Origin: Saturnia japonica
Taxonomy: Eukaryota > Arthropoda > Insecta > Lepidoptera > Saturniidae
DNA: 64,000 nucleotides
Direction of reading: 5' to 3'
NCBI GenBank assembly: GCA_033032175.1
Contig: CM065321.1
Location: 1,386,501-1,450,500 of the forward strand
Each line of letters starts with the position of its first letter. The stretch's first letter is position 1. Positions 56,201 through 64,000 of this stretch are shown piece by piece. The translations under genes were made by a program, and so were the position numbers. Under the pieces are notes generated by a model that was given only the letters and a program-made list of their open reading frames with translations, was not told the origin of the DNA and searched no databases.

Positions 56201-57171
56201 AAATGTTACATATCATTCATGAAGGTCACATGGGCATAGATCGTTGTAAAAGGCGCGCGAGACAAGTTATGTTTTGGCCTAATATGTCCCGTGATATTGA
56301 GCGTTATGTTAAATGTTGTGAAGTATGTCAGGAGAGGTTAAACGCACCTACTAGAGAACCCATGATACCGGTAGAGATACCACCGCTTCCGTGGAACAAG
56401 GTAGGATCGGATCTCTTTGAGTTTAGAAAAAATCATTTCTTACTCGTAGTCGATTACTATTCGAATTACATAGAAGTTTGTAAATTAAATAATATTTCTT
56501 CTCATTCAGTAATACAAGCCATGAAAGATATGTTTTCTCGACATGGCATACCTAAGATCCTGATGAGTGACAACGGCACGCAGTACAGTAGCTATGAGTT
56601 TAAAACGTTCGCTAATGATTGGGGGTTTGATCATGTGACATCATCGCCTAGATATCCGCAAGCGAACGGTAAGAGTGAACGAGCTGTTCAAACAATTAAG
56701 ATGCTGCTAACAAAGGCCATAAATAGTAATACAGATTTTCAGTTAGCATTACTTAATTATAGAAACACTCCTAGGGACGGTTTAAGCTCTCCTGCACAGC
56801 TTCTTATGGGTCGTAGGCTTCGATGTAAGCTACCAACTCATCCTAAACTATTAGAACCGAGCCCTGTTGCTTCCTCTGAGTACATAAAAATGTTGAATAA
56901 ACAAATCAATACAAAAAAATACTATGATAAAAGCAGTAAGAAATTACAAAATTTAAATAAAAGTGATCACGTAATTTGTATTGATGGTAATCGCAGGACT
57001 CGAGGTACAGTAGTGCAGGGTGCTGGTGCTCCCAGGTCATATTTTGTACAAAATGAACGTGGTACATACAGACGTAATCGTCGTCACTTAATAAAGCGTA
57101 ATGAAAAAACAACTTCTGTTGCCTCTCCTCCGTTTACACGTAGTCGAGCAAGGCAATTGGCTCAGCAATAA
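53263..57171 (+). CDS. Ty3/gypsy Gag-Pol polyprotein, single frame, RT active-site substitution
   Basis: The frame has 1302 codons with no frameshift between Gag and Pol and no envelope frame. In order: Gag with an Arg/Gly-rich stretch (about 200-215) and a CCHC knuckle (C275, C278, H283, C288); protease DTGS at D351; reverse transcriptase with VLDANSGFW (motif A) and LPFGISCASEVF; RNase H with D768 and VEKELLAIV; zinc-binding HHCC region and integrase core with D1050, D1103 and E1139 (35 residues between the last two). The reverse transcriptase motif C reads FIND at 619-622 where YxDD/FxDD is expected, so N621 (55123-55125) replaces the first Asp. This should cripple DNA synthesis. The start ATG at 53263 lies 115 bases after the LTR. 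Confidence 0.93.
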   Translation: MEHARPPSEFIMEGGPAGRADGWKRWQQQFMVFLNASGVYKEPPKIQASLLVNLIGPEGFNIYQTFQFENETERNDIKSVLKKFDSHFGTKSNTTLVRYKFFTRNQEEGESIIQYVTALRLISKDCEFSTLEDDLIKDRIVCGVLSTRTRNRLLRADNLDLDLAVKLCQADEITLESEQQIGDSVIQANGTHVDGVQTRGWRGWRGRRGGARTRGEGRASASQLAGASSAMTSRRTDIADWRTRPRSGPALAPVCDGCGDVRCAWAECPARNITCFVCGNRGHFARMCNCNRSLEEGRKITGRVHYVENDDDSYSNENDQFYVLMVSENDKCESWHKVLICNNKSVKFKPDTGSDVNIMSYDTFRNLGFNETDIVRKQISLESYTHTTIPVVGTSLLTIALNETMYKILVVIANMRCESVLGRKSCVQLGLVKRIDSIITNNYEDLFKGLGCLPGEYHITVDETVRPVISASRKIPLGLRDILKRELFEMEQLGVIMKVDYPTQWVHPLVLVAKKNNGIRICLDPRELNRAVQRAHFQLPTVSELAAQLHAARYFSVLDANSGFWNIQLDSQSADLCTFATPFGRYQFLRLPFGISCASEVFHAKLRQFLENLEGVDSFINDILVWGSTKEEHDLRLKALLERARNINLKFNKAKCQIGVEQVTYLGHVFSAKGMSPDYNKIRAIKEMPTPTDKKSLQRFLGLVNYLSKFIPNYSKHAIPLNNLLKKDNEWRWEESEQSSLELLKESVCQAPVLGLYNVSRYVTLSVDASNHALGAVLLQDGHPVEYASRTLTDAQTRYAQVEKELLAIVFACERFHQYIFGKKKILVETDHKPLENIFLKPVMSVPARLHRMMLRIQSYDIVVNYVPGKYMYIADTLSRAPLPELYSEEIHTNVVYQLKMIVNTLPISNQKLTLIKKQTKSDPVFQSLLNYINNGWPYHKFNISNDVKMYWSIKENLYVIDGVIFKDNLVMIPTSMRQQMLHIIHEGHMGIDRCKRRARQVMFWPNMSRDIERYVKCCEVCQERLNAPTREPMIPVEIPPLPWNKVGSDLFEFRKNHFLLVVDYYSNYIEVCKLNNISSHSVIQAMKDMFSRHGIPKILMSDNGTQYSSYEFKTFANDWGFDHVTSSPRYPQANGKSERAVQTIKMLLTKAINSNTDFQLALLNYRNTPRDGLSSPAQLLMGRRLRCKLPTHPKLLEPSPVASSEYIKMLNKQINTKKYYDKSSKKLQNLNKSDHVICIDGNRRTRGTVVQGAGAPRSYFVQNERGTYRRNRRHLIKRNEKTTSVASPPFTRSRARQLAQQ

Positions 57172-57367
57172 ACTGTGTTCTTTATTTATCTTTTAAGTTA
57201 TATATTTACAACTTCATAATATAATAAAGTAAAGGATACATACGAAATATAAGGACTGTTATACATTTATTTTAAATGATTCCAAGATCAAATAGCCCAA
57301 TAGTTCTTATATTATTTAACCCTGAGTGTTTCCCAGTATACAAGTTTAATATAGTAAGCATCTTGAA

Positions 57368-57390
57368 GGGGGTATATATATATATATATG
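57368..57390 (+). repeat. (TA)n microsatellite
   Basis: A TA dinucleotide run of about 9 units lies between the Gag-Pol stop and the 3' LTR of the Ty3 element. Confidence 0.8.
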
Positions 57391-57464
57391 TGAGTATAGG
57401 TATTTACTTTATTTTTAGTTTGTAATTTATAAATTAGATCTAACGATAGTTTCTAAGGGGAAGA

Positions 57465-57535
57465 TGTTGTGATTATGAAGGTGATTTGAAATAAAGTAAT
57501 TGTTGTCTGACCCGCGTATCATTAACACCACAACA
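57465..57535 (+). repeat. 3' LTR of the Ty3/gypsy element, 71 bp
   Basis: It is identical to the 5' LTR and is preceded by the purine-rich 'aaggggaaga' and followed by GAGAC, the target duplication. Confidence 0.92.
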
Positions 57536-57540
57536 GAGAC

Positions 57541-59427
57541 ACTTGTTTGTTCGCGCAGTCGGAGTCCTTTTATCGTTCGAGCTCGGAACTCGTGCTTCTT
57601 GTTGCCGCCCGGTTCGTACAACTTCGCTTGTACAATTTGGCTATTCGTGTACTCTTTGCCCATATTGACGCCTTGTAGTTGCAGTGGATGTGACGGTTCA
57701 TGCGCTCCGATGTCCTTGGCCAAGTCCTCGTCGATTAGCGATATAGTCGAGCCCTCGTCCAACAGAGCGTACGTGTTCACCGCTCCTTTGGGGCCCGATA
57801 TAGTCACCGGACAGATTTTTAGTATAATCTGTCTCGGTTCTATAGTTGTTGCGACAGCCATTACCGTCTCGCTCGTTGACGGTGTCACGTTGTTCTGAGC
57901 TTGCTCTTCGCTATCGCTTGGTCTGTCATTGTGAAGCGACGAGTGATGCGGACGACGACAGGAGTTAATACCGCACGGCTTTCCTTTGCAGTACACACGA
58001 CGATGGCGTTTGTCAATACATTTGAAACAGACGCCTTTGCTCTTCACTAGCTCCCACCGTTGCTCGACGTTCAGTGCCTTGTATTGCGGGCACCGAGACA
58101 ACGGATGGGGCTTATCGCAGCTAGGACACAGATGTTCGGTTTCTGTGTCCACCCTAGCAAAGACGTTCTGTCTCTTTCTGGCGGCGACTTGCGGTGCGAC
58201 AGGCTTCAATACTTCGCGTCTAGAGGTCGCTGTCGAAGCGGTGGCGGGCGCATATGTGTGTTTTAACGCACGGCTCGCTTCACGCATTAGGAAGCGTGAT
58301 AATACAACGACCTCTGGATCCGTTGTTCCCTCGTTCTCTTCCGCATAGTCGCACCACCGGGACTTCAGGTGTGGGCTAAGTTTTTCTAATACTTCCCGAG
58401 CCAGCATCGGGTTGTACAGGTAGCTCCGCTTGTCGAGATTTAGTAAAACACAGACTATGTTTTGTAGTTTTACTGCGAACGCGATCAGTTCGCTTGCGGT
58501 AGCTCCCGGTCGTGGTAATTTCCGCATATCATCCAGCGCCTTGTCTATAATTACTTCCGGCCTGCCAAAACATTGTTCCAGTGTCCGCATGATTTCATCT
58601 GGATTGTTCGCGGTGTGTAGTAGCGCTGCCACTGCGTCGCGGGCGTCCCCACGCAGGCTGTTACGTAGGCGCGCTATGTTTTCTATCGGCGAGAAACGAT
58701 ACAGCTGCGTGGAGTCTCTCATAGCTGCTTTGAATGGCAGCCACTCGTTGATCGCTCCAGTGAATACAGGTAAGTCGGCGGCTTGGCGTGGCGGTGGATG
58801 AGTATGCGTCATCTTTTCTAGTATCGCGGCGAGCTGTTTAATATCACTGCTCGATTGCGACGGTGATTGCGAACGGGCACGTCGTTCAGGCCTGTGTTCG
58901 TCTTGTTGCCGCGCGTCGTTACGGGTACACGGTAATTGCTCCCCCCGTGTAGCTTCGGGCTGTGAGCGGAGCCAGTCATCCACTCGGCGAATACGTTCAT
59001 CTGGCTCCTCGTTCGTTTGCTCACGTACGTCCTCTGCTTCATCCCGTATCGACGTTAACTCCACGGCGAGGCGTTTCTTTATTAATTCCGCCTCCATACG
59101 GAGTTCTTCACGGCGAATTGCGGCTAGTTTCTCTTCCGCTTGTAGCTCGGCGAGGCGTGATCGCATAGTCGCACTCGTCGTCGATCTGTGTGAGCGTGGC
59201 GGGGAAACGTGGCCTGTTCTGACGTCAGAGCGAGTAACAGGTACAGAGGGTGTTCCCTCCGGTCGGGGTGTGCCCTCAAGCCCTCCGTGTGTCTGGCGAT
59301 AGCGGCGATTCTTCGAATACTCGGACTGTGTTATTTCTGTTTTGTGATTCCATTGCGTCTCCCTGGCTTCTCGTAACAACCATTGATCTGGGTACGCCGT
59401 TCGTGGATACAGATGTCTTGATAACAC
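57541..59427 (-). pseudogene. BEL/Pao Gag and protease, interrupted
   Basis: A long open frame encodes a charged coiled-coil-like segment (LAELQAEEKLAAIRREELRM), the capsid-like core (LPVFTGAINEWLPFKAAM; LRGDARDAVAAL), and two Cys/His clusters (CPSCDKPHPLSRCPQY; CFKCIDKRHRRVYC). The aspartic protease site is read as DEG in LLDEGSTISLID, as is common in BEL. The frame stops being BEL at the Ty3 insertion (target duplication GAGAC). A start upstream in another frame (around 59380-59536) looks like the true Gag N-terminus, so a frameshift is probable. Confidence 0.8.
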
Positions 59428-59515
59428 GTCGTTTCTTCTTCAAGCGTTGTTGTAGATCGGCGAAATGTTCTGTTCTTTTTTCTTCCGATCCGGTTTCCGA
59501 AGGACCAGATAATAT

Positions 59516-60093
59516 TGTGAATAAAAAGACGTCCACAATATTTTAATGTGTGCTAAATTAATAGTGCTTGTTTTATTCTTGTTTCTTACAAAGTTACAGA
59601 AGTTCGTAGTAACAATGTGGTTTCTTAATAACGTTCTTGACTGTAGTTTGCTTGTAGATTCGCTGCTTGCTGTTGCTGGTGTTGTGGTGTTTCTCGAACT
59701 GATCGTAGTACTGCCACCCTCTCCGCTATATTTAACCTCGCCCTTTGCCTCGCAACCGGTCGTGCGATGGATTCCGTGCGGGGCGTTGCTCAGCCAATGA
59801 GCGCGCACGCCCTGTGTGCGGCAGTACCATGAGTCACCATGCCAGATGTTCCGAGTCTGGCATGGTTCATCCTTACAACTAGTGAAATTTATACATTTAA
59901 ACTTACAACTAGCTATATTCTTATTCTAATCGTTTTAAAATACACATATTCACACATATTCAGTTCATATTATTATATCTATTCCTAACACGTATTTATA
60001 AACCTTATTCCTAACACGTATTATTTCATTTATTTGTTCATTCTATACTATTAGACTATCGTTATTCGCTCGCCCCGCTCGCTGTCCGCAACA
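59516..60093 (-). repeat. BEL/Pao 5' LTR (probable)
   Basis: Read on the minus strand it starts TGTTGCGGACAGCG and ends ..ttcACA just before 'tggtccttcggaaacc', a primer-binding-site-like stretch. It contains a TATA-like 'gttaaatatagcgg' and 'gaataaaac'. No second LTR exists in the window to confirm the ends. Confidence 0.5.
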
Positions 60094-60095
60094 AC

Positions 60096-61560
60096 TACTT
60101 TAATAATCATAAAATATTAGATAGTTGGCAGTTTGGTTTCACGAAATCAAAAACTACGACTGATGCTGGTGCAACGCTATTAAGTCACATATTTGAGGCA
60201 TGGGAGAAGTCGCAGGATGCAATCGGTGTATTCTGTGATCTTTCAAAAGCTTTCGACTGTGTTGATCACACTACGCTCATACTTAAGATGAAACATTATG
60301 GTGTGTGTAGACCTTCTCTAGACTTTCTGAAATCATATTTAACAGATCGCTGTCTCAAAGTAAGTGTAAATGGGGCAACCTCTCGGGATCCTTGGCTAGA
60401 ATCGGCGTCCCACAGGGTTCAATATTGGGGCCGCTTTTGTTTTTAGTATATATAAATGATCTACCCCTAATGGTTAAGAACTGTGCTAACATTGTTCTTT
60501 TTGCAGACGATACTTCACTTATATTTCAAGTGAAAAGAAAAGATTTAGAACTTAGGCATGTAAATAATACTTTGTTTAAAATATTAAAATGGTTTGCTTT
60601 AAATAATCTATTGTTAAATGCAAACAAAACAAAATGTATCAGATTTGCCTTACCCAATGTACAACGTGTTGAAAGTAATATTAAGATAGAAGACACAACA
60701 TAGTAGGCATGGTTGATAATACTGTTTTCTTAGGCATCAACACTAGATGCAAATTACAATGGGGTCCTCACATTAAAACCTTGGCAGGGAAATTAAGCTC
60801 CGCTGCATACGCAGTGCGTAAGATTAGCCAGTTAACTGATATTGCTACTAGTAGGCTGGTCTACTTGGTTTACTTCCACAGTTTAATGGCCTATGGTATT
60901 TTACTGTGGGGTTCAGCAGCTGAGGTAGAAACCATATTTGTATTACAAAAACGGGCAGTTCGAGCAATTTATGATATGGGACCACGCGAATCATTGAGGA
61001 ATAAATTTCAAGAATTTTGTACCTATCTTAACTTTGCCTTCCCAATACATCTTGGAAAATATAATGTATATTCGGAAAAATGAAGATAATTTTGAACTTG
61101 TAACTAACACGCACAATTTCAATACTAGAAATAAATATAAAATAGTCATTCCGTCTTTTAGACTTAGTAAAACAAATAAAAGTTTTTTAGGTAATTGTGT
61201 TAGGTTCTATAATAAACTTCCCATGCACATTACTGATTTGCCGGATAATAAGTTCAAGAATCATGTTAAGCCGGTTTTATTGTCGAAGGCGTTATTATAG
61301 GGTGGCTGATTACGTGAATGATGGTGATGTCTGGATGTGATTTCCTCTCTGTACATCTACCGAAAATGATAATAACTCTATATAAATAAATACTGTAAAA
61401 CCAATTTCAAAAAAAAAGATGTTGATAAACCCGATCGAATTTCTTGTCGGTTCATCTCGATGGCTGGAATGTTTTCCGAACCGGTGGTAGTGTTTTGACA
61501 TTCACAAGTGCCTTCTTATGGCCTAAATTGAATAAAAGATATTTTGATTTTGAGTCTTAG
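60096..61560 (+). mobile_element. LINE (Jockey-like) reverse-transcriptase part and 3' UTR
   Basis: The reading passes through QFGFTKSKTTTDAG and FCDLSKAFDCVDHTTL, then (after a frame change near 60390) GVPQGSILGPLLFLVYINDL, LFADDTSLIF (YADD-type active site) and LNANKTKCIRF. The later frames 60709-61083 and 61034-61300 give FLGINTRCKLQWGPHIKTLA, LQKRAVRAIYDMGPRESL and FNTRNKYKI. The 3' UTR ends 'ggcctaaattgaataaaaga'. It is broken by at least two frame changes. It continues the LINE segment at 52432-52720 across the nested LTR elements. Confidence 0.8.
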
Positions 61561-61659
61561 CATGCATTTAAATAGCCTATACCCTTCCTCAATAAAAAGG
61601 CTATTAAACACATAAATTACTACTACAGTACTATATTCATAGACCCGAGTGTAAAATTA

Positions 61660-62260
61660 TTGTTATTTTCCATTATCTCCTAAGCTATATTATGTCCAAA
61701 TAACATGCTATAAAGAGCAAAGTTTAATTTCATAAAATTGTCTTTATGATGAAGTAACTTTTGTTTGTAAGGATTAATAATATGCCACCTCGTTAACCTA
61801 GTGGTCGTAAGCGAGACTGCTATGAGCGAAGTCCTGGGTTCGAATCCCAGGTCGAGCAAAGCGTTATTAGGTTTTTCCTATGAAATACTCAGTAGCAGAT
61901 CGGAGTTTGGTTTCGTGTCCGATTAATGGCAACAGGCTCGCGCCCCCCATTACATGGGACCTAAAAACATACTCGGCGAACAGTAGGTGTACAAATGTAT
62001 ACCTCTGCCTAACCCTTCGGGGAATACAGGCGTGATGATATGTTATGTTATGTAAAAATAATGCTCATTAATCACTTTTTTCAATTCAACAATTTTTAAC
62101 AAAAAACCTTATTGTAGCTTATGTATAAGTAATAGGCATATGCTATCCACACACTTTTTTGAGATATACTAAGGACCAATGTATTTGTAGAACATTGTAT
62201 TTACTTATCATTAACCATTACGCCAGCGGATGCGGATAGAGCATATCGGAGGCGCTTTCA
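61660..62260 (+). repeat. Dispersed repeat (family F) interrupted by a SINE
   Basis: 61660-61793 and 62054-62260 together match 29330-29650 (for example 'gaagtaacttttgtttgtaa', then 'aaaaataatgctcatt', 'ggcatatgctatc' and 'attacgccagcg'). Confidence 0.7.
61794..62053 (+). repeat. tRNA-derived SINE, well preserved
   Basis: The head 'gttaacctagtggtcgtaag' (A box) and 'tgggttcgaatcccaggtcg' (B box) is followed by a body 'cctatgaaatactcagtagc' and a tail of 'atgttatgttatgt' repeats. It is inserted into a family F repeat. Relatives are 28770-28905 and 48775-48812. Confidence 0.75.
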
Positions 62261-62264
62261 CTTC

Positions 62265-63315
62265 TGACTTACTAGTCAATATTTAAGGCTAAATGAGGGG
62301 TGTAGCTTTATTTAAGGTATTTAAATGCTCAAATAAGTCAGAAAGTAAAGTCAGTTTTAAAAGGAATTCCGGTCACAAACGAATTTGGAATTTTCGACTT
62401 ATAAGAATCGAAAATAAATATATATTATAAAGAGTAATAAAAATGTTGTACCGAATGTTTTCAAACTAAGCGGGTCATGTCATGAAAAATGATGAAAAAC
62501 ACTAATCTAGTGTATGTACCACTGGCTATTGATTATAAATAATTATGATTCTAGGAGAAACCTTGGTAATTTATGAAGATGTAGAATTATCAAAACGGAC
62601 TATAATTTTGCTCGTTAGCAGAATCGCACTGATGCCCTTCAGACACGAGACAAAGTGCAGTCTAGACACTTATCAGTGATCGCGCCGGATCGAGTACTTG
62701 ACCCACTTTATGTTTACTGTCATTGTCAACGTCATAATATCTGAAAGCGTTGAAAATTGTGCATTGATCTATATCGGAAGATAGAAGATTTTGTATAACG
62801 GTTGCAATAGAAACTATCTCTTTTTTTTTTGTTTTTATTATTGTGTAAACAACTTAAACAGTATTGATTGTTAACTTTATAGTTTTTGACGACGTATTTT
62901 AAGACTTTTCCAGTCATGTTATAAAAAAGTATGGTCTGCGCATCACGAACTACTAATCGTCCGATAATTCGAACAAAAATGATCTTCGAGCCTGTTGTTG
63001 CCAGCCTATATAATGCGTACAGTAACAGAGCACACATGTTGCTATCGCGCCACGTCAATAGTGCGGGTCATTAGTATGAATTTTAATATTCATACCAATA
63101 AATCAACTGATATGTCGATGGTAGCTTACTGCCGTTTTCTGACGTGGCAGAAGACCAACTGGCCGAGCTTACCTTGTTATAGAGTAGCATTACTAGCATA
63201 AAGCCCAGAGCGGTAAGCGGAAAATCGCGCTCATGAGAGTGGCTAGAGTAGAAAAGTAAAATATGTAGGGGTTTCTCAGGTTAATGACCTTTTTTTGAAT
63301 GTTTTTTATCTTACA
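62265..63315. other. Stretch without recognised genes
   Basis: No exon, RNA gene or repeat shared with the rest of the window was recognised. The IDH3A N-terminal exons were looked for here on the minus strand and not found. Confidence 0.5.
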
Positions 63316-63319
63316 CTAA

Positions 63320-63867
63320 AGCGCAAAACACACAGAAAACGGGTGCGGGTCGTGCGCGGGTCAGGTCGGTAATACAGCGGGTCTATTAACCACTATTTAA
63401 ATAGACGACAATACACGAAACGCGAGCGCGGGTCGTGAGAAGCGCGGGTGGAGCGCGGAAGTCGCGCACGCCTCTGTCGCTACACACAGAGCGCGGGTCG
63501 AGAGCGAGCTGCGTCGTTCCATTTGTCGTAATAAACGTTCTTATCTATAGGCATTCACACAGAGAGCGTGTGCGGGTCGTGAACAGCGCGTGTTATGATT
63601 TTGTCATCGAGTTGTTGTAATTATTTACAAAATTTGTTCGCATTTCACCATGGATATTAAAATCAACGCATTATAGAATGTGTACGGAAACATAATTGAT
63701 ACTTGTAAAAGCGATCATCGTACGTTTGTAGTTCTCTGCAAAGGCGATGATATTCTCTAAATTCTAGTATTTTTTTATTGATGGGGAGCCATCCATAGCA
63801 GCCACACTGGATACGCCCGCTGCCGACCCGCGCCCGACCCGCACCCGTTCTCTGTATGTTTTGCGCT
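63320..63867. mobile_element. GC-rich PIF/Harbinger-like MITE
   Basis: The inverted ends of about 45 bases are AGCGCAAAACACACAGAAAA on the left and, reversed, AGCGCAAAACATACAGAGAA on the right. Both continue into 'cgggtgcgggtcg'. Three-base flanks TAA (63317-63319, 63868-63870) fit the PIF/Harbinger target duplication TWA. The interior has more 'gcgcgggtcg' words. No transposase. Confidence 0.7.
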
Positions 63868-64000
63868 TAAGAAGGCATTGTAATGTTTTCCGTAATTTTA
63901 TATTTTATTCACAGTCTGGTTTCATCTCTAAACGAGCGGCATCTAAATTTGGCTGATAGAGCACAACACTGTTATAGCTCGCATGCATATGTGGGATTCC

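Larger units (their letters stand above)
53078..57535 (+). mobile_element. Full-length Ty3/gypsy retrotransposon with 71-bp LTRs
   Basis: Identical 71-bp LTRs (53078-53148 and 57465-57535) start TGTTGTG and end CACAACA and are flanked by the 5-bp duplication GAGAC (53073-53077, 57536-57540). A primer-binding stretch TGGTGGCAGCGG follows the left LTR directly and a purine tract (aaggggaaga) precedes the right one. The internal ORF is single and uninterrupted. The element is inserted in a BEL/Pao copy in the opposite orientation. LTR identity means a recent insertion. Confidence 0.92.
52720..60093 (-). mobile_element. BEL/Pao LTR retrotransposon, 3'-deleted, carrying a Ty3 insertion
   Basis: The minus-strand order is 5' LTR (about 60093-59516), gag and protease (about 59500-57541), Ty3/gypsy insertion (57535-53078), start of pol (53077-about 52720). 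The rest of pol and the 3' LTR are absent. It sits between two parts of a Jockey-like LINE, so it inserted into that LINE. Confidence 0.75.

Noticed and set aside
57500..59800. Plus-strand frames of 60-130 codons
   Set aside because: Antisense shadows of the GC-rich BEL/Pao gag-protease region.
61794..61870. Functional tRNA gene
   Set aside because: A and B boxes are present but the sequence continues into a SINE body with an A/T-rich repeat tail and has relatives at 28770 and 48775. No complete cloverleaf could be drawn.
1..64000. CRISPR arrays, bacterial operons, rRNA genes
   Set aside because: No regularly spaced repeats of CRISPR type, no polycistronic gene order and no rRNA-like blocks. 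The intron-rich structure is eukaryotic.

Overview
The window is nuclear DNA from an insect, most probably a moth or butterfly (Lepidoptera). It is AT-rich. Its genes are split into short exons by long introns with GT..AG junctions. Introns and intergenic DNA are packed with the kinds of retroposon and DNA-transposon debris typical of lepidopteran genomes: tails ending near 'aatattagtatagat', the 'ggtgcgcgagtc' element, and 'gtgaaggaaaacatcgtgat' SINEs. The order is inferred from these repeats; the species is not identified.

Three host genes are readable. (1) Bases 2-6498 (+) hold the last six exons of a glycoside hydrolase family 31 protein of the myogenesis-regulating-glycosidase type; its 5' end lies left of the window. 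(2) Bases 8422-26449 (-) hold what reads as a complete NOL6 (Nrap/Utp22 family) gene of 14 coding exons. All phases agree, giving about 1128 residues. (3) Bases 30331-40270 (-) hold the 3' part of the mitochondrial NAD isocitrate dehydrogenase alpha subunit gene (IDH3A): three common exons followed by two alternative terminal exons of exactly equal coding length (75 codons plus stop). I did not find its 5' exons; they are probably to the right of the window.

The rest is a layered record of mobile DNA. Two nearly identical Tc1/mariner elements with intact transposase and 32-bp TIRs sit at 26866-28168 (about 0.4 kb upstream of the NOL6 start codon) and 41717-43018 (inside a non-autonomous hAT element with a perfect 8-bp target duplication). 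A decayed mariner lies in a NOL6 intron, and a second, truncated one near 51 kb. From about 52.3 to 61.5 kb there is a nest: a Jockey-like LINE contains a BEL/Pao element (minus strand), which in turn contains a full-length Ty3/gypsy element (53078-57535). The gypsy element has remarkably short, identical 71-bp LTRs, a 5-bp target duplication and one 1302-codon Gag-Pol frame, but the reverse transcriptase active-site motif reads FIND instead of the usual YxDD. A GC-rich PIF/Harbinger-like MITE lies at 63320-63867.

No CRISPR array, no bacterial operon and no convincing tRNA or rRNA gene were seen. The host-gene feature most worth following up is the duplicated terminal exon of IDH3A. One copy keeps the canonical Asp of the NAD-binding loop and the other replaces it with Ala.
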